Both the position numbers and the translations under genes were made by a program. A DNA stretch of 64,000 nucleotides, taken from NCBI GenBank assembly GCA_013399695.1, contig VXAU01003163.1, positions 1,776,060 through 1,840,059 on the forward strand. Direction: 5' to 3'. Under the pieces are notes generated by a model. It saw only the letters and a list, made by a program, of their open reading frames with translations, did not search any database and was not told the origin of the DNA. This DNA comes from Formicarius rufipectus. Lineage: Eukaryota > Chordata > Aves > Passeriformes > Formicariidae. Shown here piece after piece: positions 59,026-64,000 of this stretch (position 1 is its first letter; the number at the start of each line of letters is the position of its first letter).

Positions 59026-59595
59026 GATGATGTTGTAATACCCTAAAATGCTCTACTTTTCTAGTACTTGTGAACATCATGTTAATCTTTGAAATGCAAG
59101 TCTTTAAACATCAACTTTTAGTGCCTTATCTGCTCAGATGAAACTATTTTATTGCAACAGTGCTGCAAAAACTTAAATTATCATTGTAACAACAACAATG
59201 CCTGTGATGAAGAGGTCTGGTTACATGCCATAGTGTTTTCTAAGTAACAGGTAGTCTCAAATATTTCTATAGTTTTCAGATTACTTTAGTTCTGAAGGGT
59301 ACAAATGATAATTCTTCCTCTTGACCCAATACTTTTCTTATTTGATACTGACTGTATCTGTGGAAACAAATTGATAATTTCAGTCTTCCTTTGTAAACAT
59401 TTACAGTCGTTCTTAAATGGTGAGTGCTCTGAATTATATTTTAGCAAAGTATGCCATCAGCATTAACCTGTATAACCAAATGAGGAACTAGATAGTGTTG
59501 AAATTACACACTGGATATCATAATGACAGAACCACTTATTATTATTATTGTGTATTATTATAAAAAAGTGTATTATTATAAACTTTGTGAATAAA

Positions 59596-61711
59596 CTTTT
59601 ACTATGCCTCAACATGGAATGCATGTAGAAAATTGCATGCCTGCATGCAGGTAAATTAGTGATGGGTACTTATTTCTTATAATCAGTTCCTCTGAGGTAA
59701 TCAGTTGGCCAGGTTTTACTGTGTTGGTCGAAACAAACAATGAGCCTTCTAGGGTCCTGGAAAGCCCTGAGATTGCTTGGTGAGTTTCTTAAAAGGGGCT
59801 TAGGTACTTCAATTCGCCAAAGCAGGTGTCTCCCGACAATGTTCTCAGGAGGTTAAACAACAAACTTTTACTGGCAAACTTCAGAGAATAAGGAGACTTG
59901 GCAAATTTCCTTACAGCAACATTCAATCAATATAAAGCATTTCACAAAGCATTGACTGAGCAAATTCTAACCCATCCAACTTCAGGTTAATCAGATTTTA
60001 AGATGAGGAAATTAGGAGAAGAAAGAGAGAGAAAGAAAAGGGAGAAAGATAATAATCTCTTGAATTCCAGAATGATCTCAGTTCTGGAAAATCCAAATGC
60101 TGCAATTATGGGTATTCCTGTGCAATTGTTTTTATCTGCTCTGGTCTCTGGGGGCCCTCCCCTGAGGTGGGGCTTTCAGTGCACCAGTGGTTAATAACCA
60201 TTCTGGCCTGGACTACATTTCCAGTGGCGAGCGATGTGGAGCAGTTCACCATCCCTTCTTGGCAGAACTTACCCTGCTCTGCTCCTCCAGCCCCACACCC
60301 CACTTTTAGTTGTTCTGAGCCAGTGATGTTTTTTGCCAATCTCTCACAGTTCATCATCACTTTGTTTTTTGCTAATTGATGTTAAAGAGGAATTAAAGTG
60401 ATGGAATGATGTGGTTGTGTAAAGTTTCTGGCTGTACCTTCAGGATGGGCAAAAGCTACTACAGGCTACACACAGCCGGAGAACAGACTCTCCATGATTT
60501 TTGCAAATTCTGAAAAAGCTGGTGCCTAGACCAAGCTGAGGTCCTCTAGCTGGTCTGCCCTTTACTTGTGAGATATGTTCTGGGGCTTCTTTTAGATGGG
60601 GTGTGTTACTTCATTGCAGTGTCTGGTGCTGTACAAAGAAGGGTGCCCACCAGTAACCTGTCTTTAGTGTCTAATGCAGCTGTTGCTCTTGCCAGTGCGG
60701 TTGGCAGGGAGGGGTTTTGGTGCACTGTCACCTTTAGGTTTTGCTGGGGCTATGGGCAACCTGCAGGGGGAAGCTGGGTGAGAAGCTGAAGGTCAGAGCT
60801 GTTATGAAGTAAGAAAGGAGTAATCCGTCCTTGTTGACTTTACAGATTCGTTTGTCTGTTTCCAAGTGCTCTTCTAACAACACTTAGTGCTTTAATATCT
60901 GGGGTACTGCTGTAGTTTGTAGAACATCATGATAAAGGGAAAATAATTTCTATGTTTTCCAAGTAAATTAGAGGTTTCCTTGAACTTGCCAAATTCCTTA
61001 TATTCTGATGAACCTAGGTTTTACCATCTTCTGAGGATCTTATAAAAAGAAAGTATTTAACTGCCTAGATTACATAAATGAAATCACAGACCTTGACAAA
61101 TAGTTTATAATTGCTACCTTTATTTTGCTGTTAAGAAAAAAAATGTCATGTAGCAGTGGTAACATCCTTGTGTTCTTTGGCTAATTTTTTTCAGATAGGT
61201 TTCATTGCTAAATAATAACAAAAAATTAAGTTTTCAGGGCTGAATACAAACTTGGTTTTCTTAATAATGAGATAACTTTTGAGACTATCTTCATATGTAA
61301 ATATACACAATACAAATGGCATGTTTTCCAAAGTGACTTTTAAGGCATTATTTCATGCTTTTAGGTACTCAGAAGTGTGAGCTTTCAAGGTATACAAGAT
61401 TTGCATCCAGAATATGTGGTATATAGTTGGAACCTGGAGAGGTACCTCATGTTACCTTAAACTATGTCCTTCAGTTGAAAACTTTCAGGACAAATTAAAA
61501 CTAATATTACTTCCTTTTCCTCTGTGGGATCTATTTAGTGGAAACAGTTTGTAAGATAGACCAAATCATAATAATTCTTTCCATAAGATAGTGTTTATGA
61601 CTTCTATCTGCTTTGGCCAATACTTTTTCTTATGCTTTGTTTTTGTACCATGCTCTTATAGTGAGATCTTAAGTAAATTGTAATTAATTATATATCTAAA
61701 AAATATAATTA
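59596..61711. other. intergenic, downstream of CYP4V2
   Basis: No gene is recognised. 59.7-60.4 kb may be repeat-derived, but I could not match it to a second copy. 60.66-60.79 kb resembles part of CYP4V2 intron 1. Confidence 0.5.
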
Positions 61712-62195
61712 TATTCAGGAAAGATATTGAGGTATTGGAACATGTCCAGAGAAGAGCAATGAAGCTAGTGAAGGGACTCGAGTACAAGTGCTACAAGGAG
61801 AGGCTGAGGGAGCTGGGGTTGTTTAGTCTGGAGAAGAGGGTGCTGAGGGAAGAACTCATCCCTCTCTACAACTGCTGGAAAGGAGGATGTAGCCAGGTGG
61901 GGGTTCTCTTCTCCCAGTCAACCAGCAATAGGACAAAAGGGCATGGGCTTAAGATCTGCCAGGGGAGGTTTAGGTTAGATATTAGGAAGAAATTCTTTAC
62001 AGAGAGAGTAATCAGGCATTGGAATGGGCTACCCAGAGAGGTGGTGGATTCACGGTCCCTGGAGGTTTTTAAGATGAGACTGGATGTGGCAGTTAGTGCC
62101 ATGGTCTAGTAATCACATTGGTGTTGGATCAAGGGTTGGATTCAATGATCTCAGAGGTCTTGTCCAACCCAGCTGATTTTACGATTCTATAATTT
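61712..62195 (+). mobile_element. CR1 LINE 3' fragment
   Basis: Encodes the conserved CR1 C-terminal stretch (LRELGLFSLEKR, then FTERVIRHWNGLPREVVDSR) in one open frame from 61735 to 62109. It ends with tgatttt.acgattctata. It is younger-looking than most copies here but heavily 5'-truncated. Confidence 0.92.
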
Positions 62196-62553
62196 CTTTA
62201 TAATCTCTGATGTGAAAAAGAAAATAATTGAGACAAAAACTAGATAAAAATGTAATGAGAAACTCACTATTAAAAGTGCATGGGCTCAAATGCTAGCCCA
62301 GGGCTGCCAACATGGAAAATCTCTACTTAGTAATGCACATAATATCTTTGCCAAGATGAGCTCTGATTTAATTCTGTAATCTTTAATTCTGTCTTCTGAG
62401 CTGTTCTGAAATGGCAGTGACTGAGTGACCGCTCATCTTCTATTGTGAAAAATGTTTTTGATTTGAAGCAATTTGGCGCTGCTGAGGAACTAAATATTGG
62501 GGGGAAAACTTACTGAATGTATGGGGAACTTTGTGCCTGAAGGGGCTTGGTCG

Positions 62554-62594
<41 letters not shown>

Positions 62595-64000
62595 GTGTTT
62601 TGTTTGTTTGGTTTTGTGGTTTTTGTATGTTTCATTTGATTTGGTTTTTTTGTGTGTACGGAGTTTTGTTTACTGTAGGACTTAGAAATGCAATGCAGAC
62701 CTGCCAAGTTTCCTGATAAAGAAATGGGAGAATAAGATACTATGTAATGAAAGCTGCACGTGCCTAGTAGCTGTTCGTGATTTTGTCCTGGTTTCTACAT
62801 ATCTGCTGATTGTATGAAGGTAGTGGCTGAACTCTAAACCCAAATATTAAACCTCACATGAAGTTTCCTTTTGTATGGTGTCAGAAAGGACACAGCTTTC
62901 TCCTCGGACAACAGAAATGGAGCATGTGAATGTTTCTGGATCGTGGTTTACAGCTGTTATGAAGAACACTGACAGTAAACCCTGTATGACATCTTGTGAG
63001 GTTCTGCTTGAGGGCACCTACAGGTGCCTTAGAGGCACTAGAAGTTTCCAGCCACCTTGACACAAACTGCTTTTTGACCTCTAAAAGCTATGTGTTTCGG
63101 CCCATGCAGGAAGTGGACTAATGGTGCCCACTAGACATCCACTCGCCTTCCTGAATTTAATCCTCATGCCGTTAGAGACAAAACCTTATATGTAGGTGTT
63201 AGTACACTGCTACAAACAGATCACTTTGCCATGTGTGATCTAACATGTGATCTCCTCCTCTTCCAGCAGCTAAAAGACTCAAAGAGCCTTTGGAGTATCC
63301 ATTCCTCTTTTTTTTCCCCTAAAACCAGTATTGGTGCCACTTCCTGGCAAAGCTCTCAGTAAAGCACTACCTCAGTTTATAGTCAGGTCATATTTAGAAG
63401 ATGACCTTTATAGTTTGTATTAATTAAAAGGTTAAAAACTAAATTAAATCACTTTGCAGAACAAAAATTTTGTTTATCTTAGATTCTTCTGAAAATGGGT
63501 GCACTCTGCTAAGTATAACTCCATCTTTTGCTCAATAAATCAGCTTTTTTGACCAATGCCTGGAGTGTAATTTTTGGAGATGTAAAGTGTTAATGGAAAA
63601 TGCAAATTATTTTGAGCAAAGAAAGGCAGTCAGGTAGCAAAAGGCTGTACGCCCAAATGACCTCATTCTAGGCTAACAATTCAGGGACATGCAAATTGCT
63701 GAAGAGTTACTGTTTGACAACTTACAGGGCTAGGTAGAGATACTAGAACTCTTCAGTACGTTGAAATGTTCTGTCTTCTCTAACAATAACCAGCGTCAGG
63801 TGCTTTAATTGCAAGAAGCAAGGCCTTGGGAAGTTGTGTGACTCTCCATTTATATAAAAAAAGGTAAATCTGATTATAAGAATAAAATAAAAGAAGCGTC
63901 TTAAATAACAAAGATAGTAGATATTTGTTGTTTAATATTTCCTACGATCCTGAATTTGGTCTGTCTTGGTTTCTTATTTGACATCTGATCTGCAGTTGTT
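62196..64000. other. intergenic, right end of window
   Basis: Apart from a poly-T run near 62.56-62.59 kb, nothing is recognised. I looked for KLKB1-like apple-domain exons, expected next by synteny, and saw none. Confidence 0.5.
62559..62593. repeat. poly-T tract
   Basis: About 34 consecutive thymines followed by a G/T-rich stretch. It is simple sequence. Confidence 0.95.

Noticed and set aside
59700..60390. possible minus-strand LTR downstream of CYP4V2
   Set aside because: The composition looks repeat-like, but there is no second copy in the window and no clear termini, so it is not called.
1..64000. tRNA, rRNA, CRISPR arrays, prokaryotic operons or an undescribed multi-gene system
   Set aside because: Nothing of the kind was seen. 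The window is fully consistent with an ordinary conserved avian gene block with retrotransposon clutter.

Overview
The window is nuclear DNA from a bird. The evidence is a set of intron-bearing vertebrate genes, many truncated CR1 LINE copies, solo endogenous-retrovirus LTRs and a protein-level match to avian-sized TLR3 (896 residues). The LTR types (several beginning TGTCCTGGTT) point to a neoavian rather than a galliform bird, but that is inference. Three genes lie in a row, all on the + strand: TLR3 (1832-7716), FAM149A (about 12060-35762) and CYP4V2 (44432-58901). This is the order and orientation of the human 4q35 locus, so it is a conserved amniote block. KLKB1/F11, next in mammals, was not seen before the window ends.

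Layout. 1-1826 is TLR3 upstream or 5' non-coding intron, with a 68-base assembly gap. TLR3 has four coding exons with canonical splice sites and an uninterrupted frame from signal peptide through LRRs and membrane segment to the TIR domain. 7717-12059 is 3' flank and spacer with an inverted LTR. A CpG island at about 12.1-12.7 kb carries the first recognisable FAM149A coding exon, but no start codon is visible for it. A second CpG island at 19.4-19.7 kb, inside intron 1, carries a possible alternative first exon with its own ATG. FAM149A exons 2-14 run from 22465 to 35762 with phases that join perfectly.

35.8-44.4 kb is repeat-rich. It holds a long minus-strand CR1 split by an LTR and, abutting it, a broken CYP4V2-like duplicate (exon 8-like and exon 10-like pieces). 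CYP4V2 follows with 11 coding exons and all P450 hallmarks; its introns hold CR1 copies and two opposite-facing fragments of another non-LTR retrotransposon. 58.9-64 kb is 3' flank with one more CR1 piece and a short stretch resembling CYP4V2 intron 1.

The genes are neighbours by shared ancestry, not a pathway: TLR3 is an endosomal dsRNA sensor, FAM149A is a DUF3719 protein of unknown role, and CYP4V2 is an ER fatty-acid omega-hydroxylase. I found no new biological system. The most useful leads are the CYP4V2 pseudogene with its nested insertions, the two candidate FAM149A first exons, and the shortened loop in the TLR3 ectodomain.
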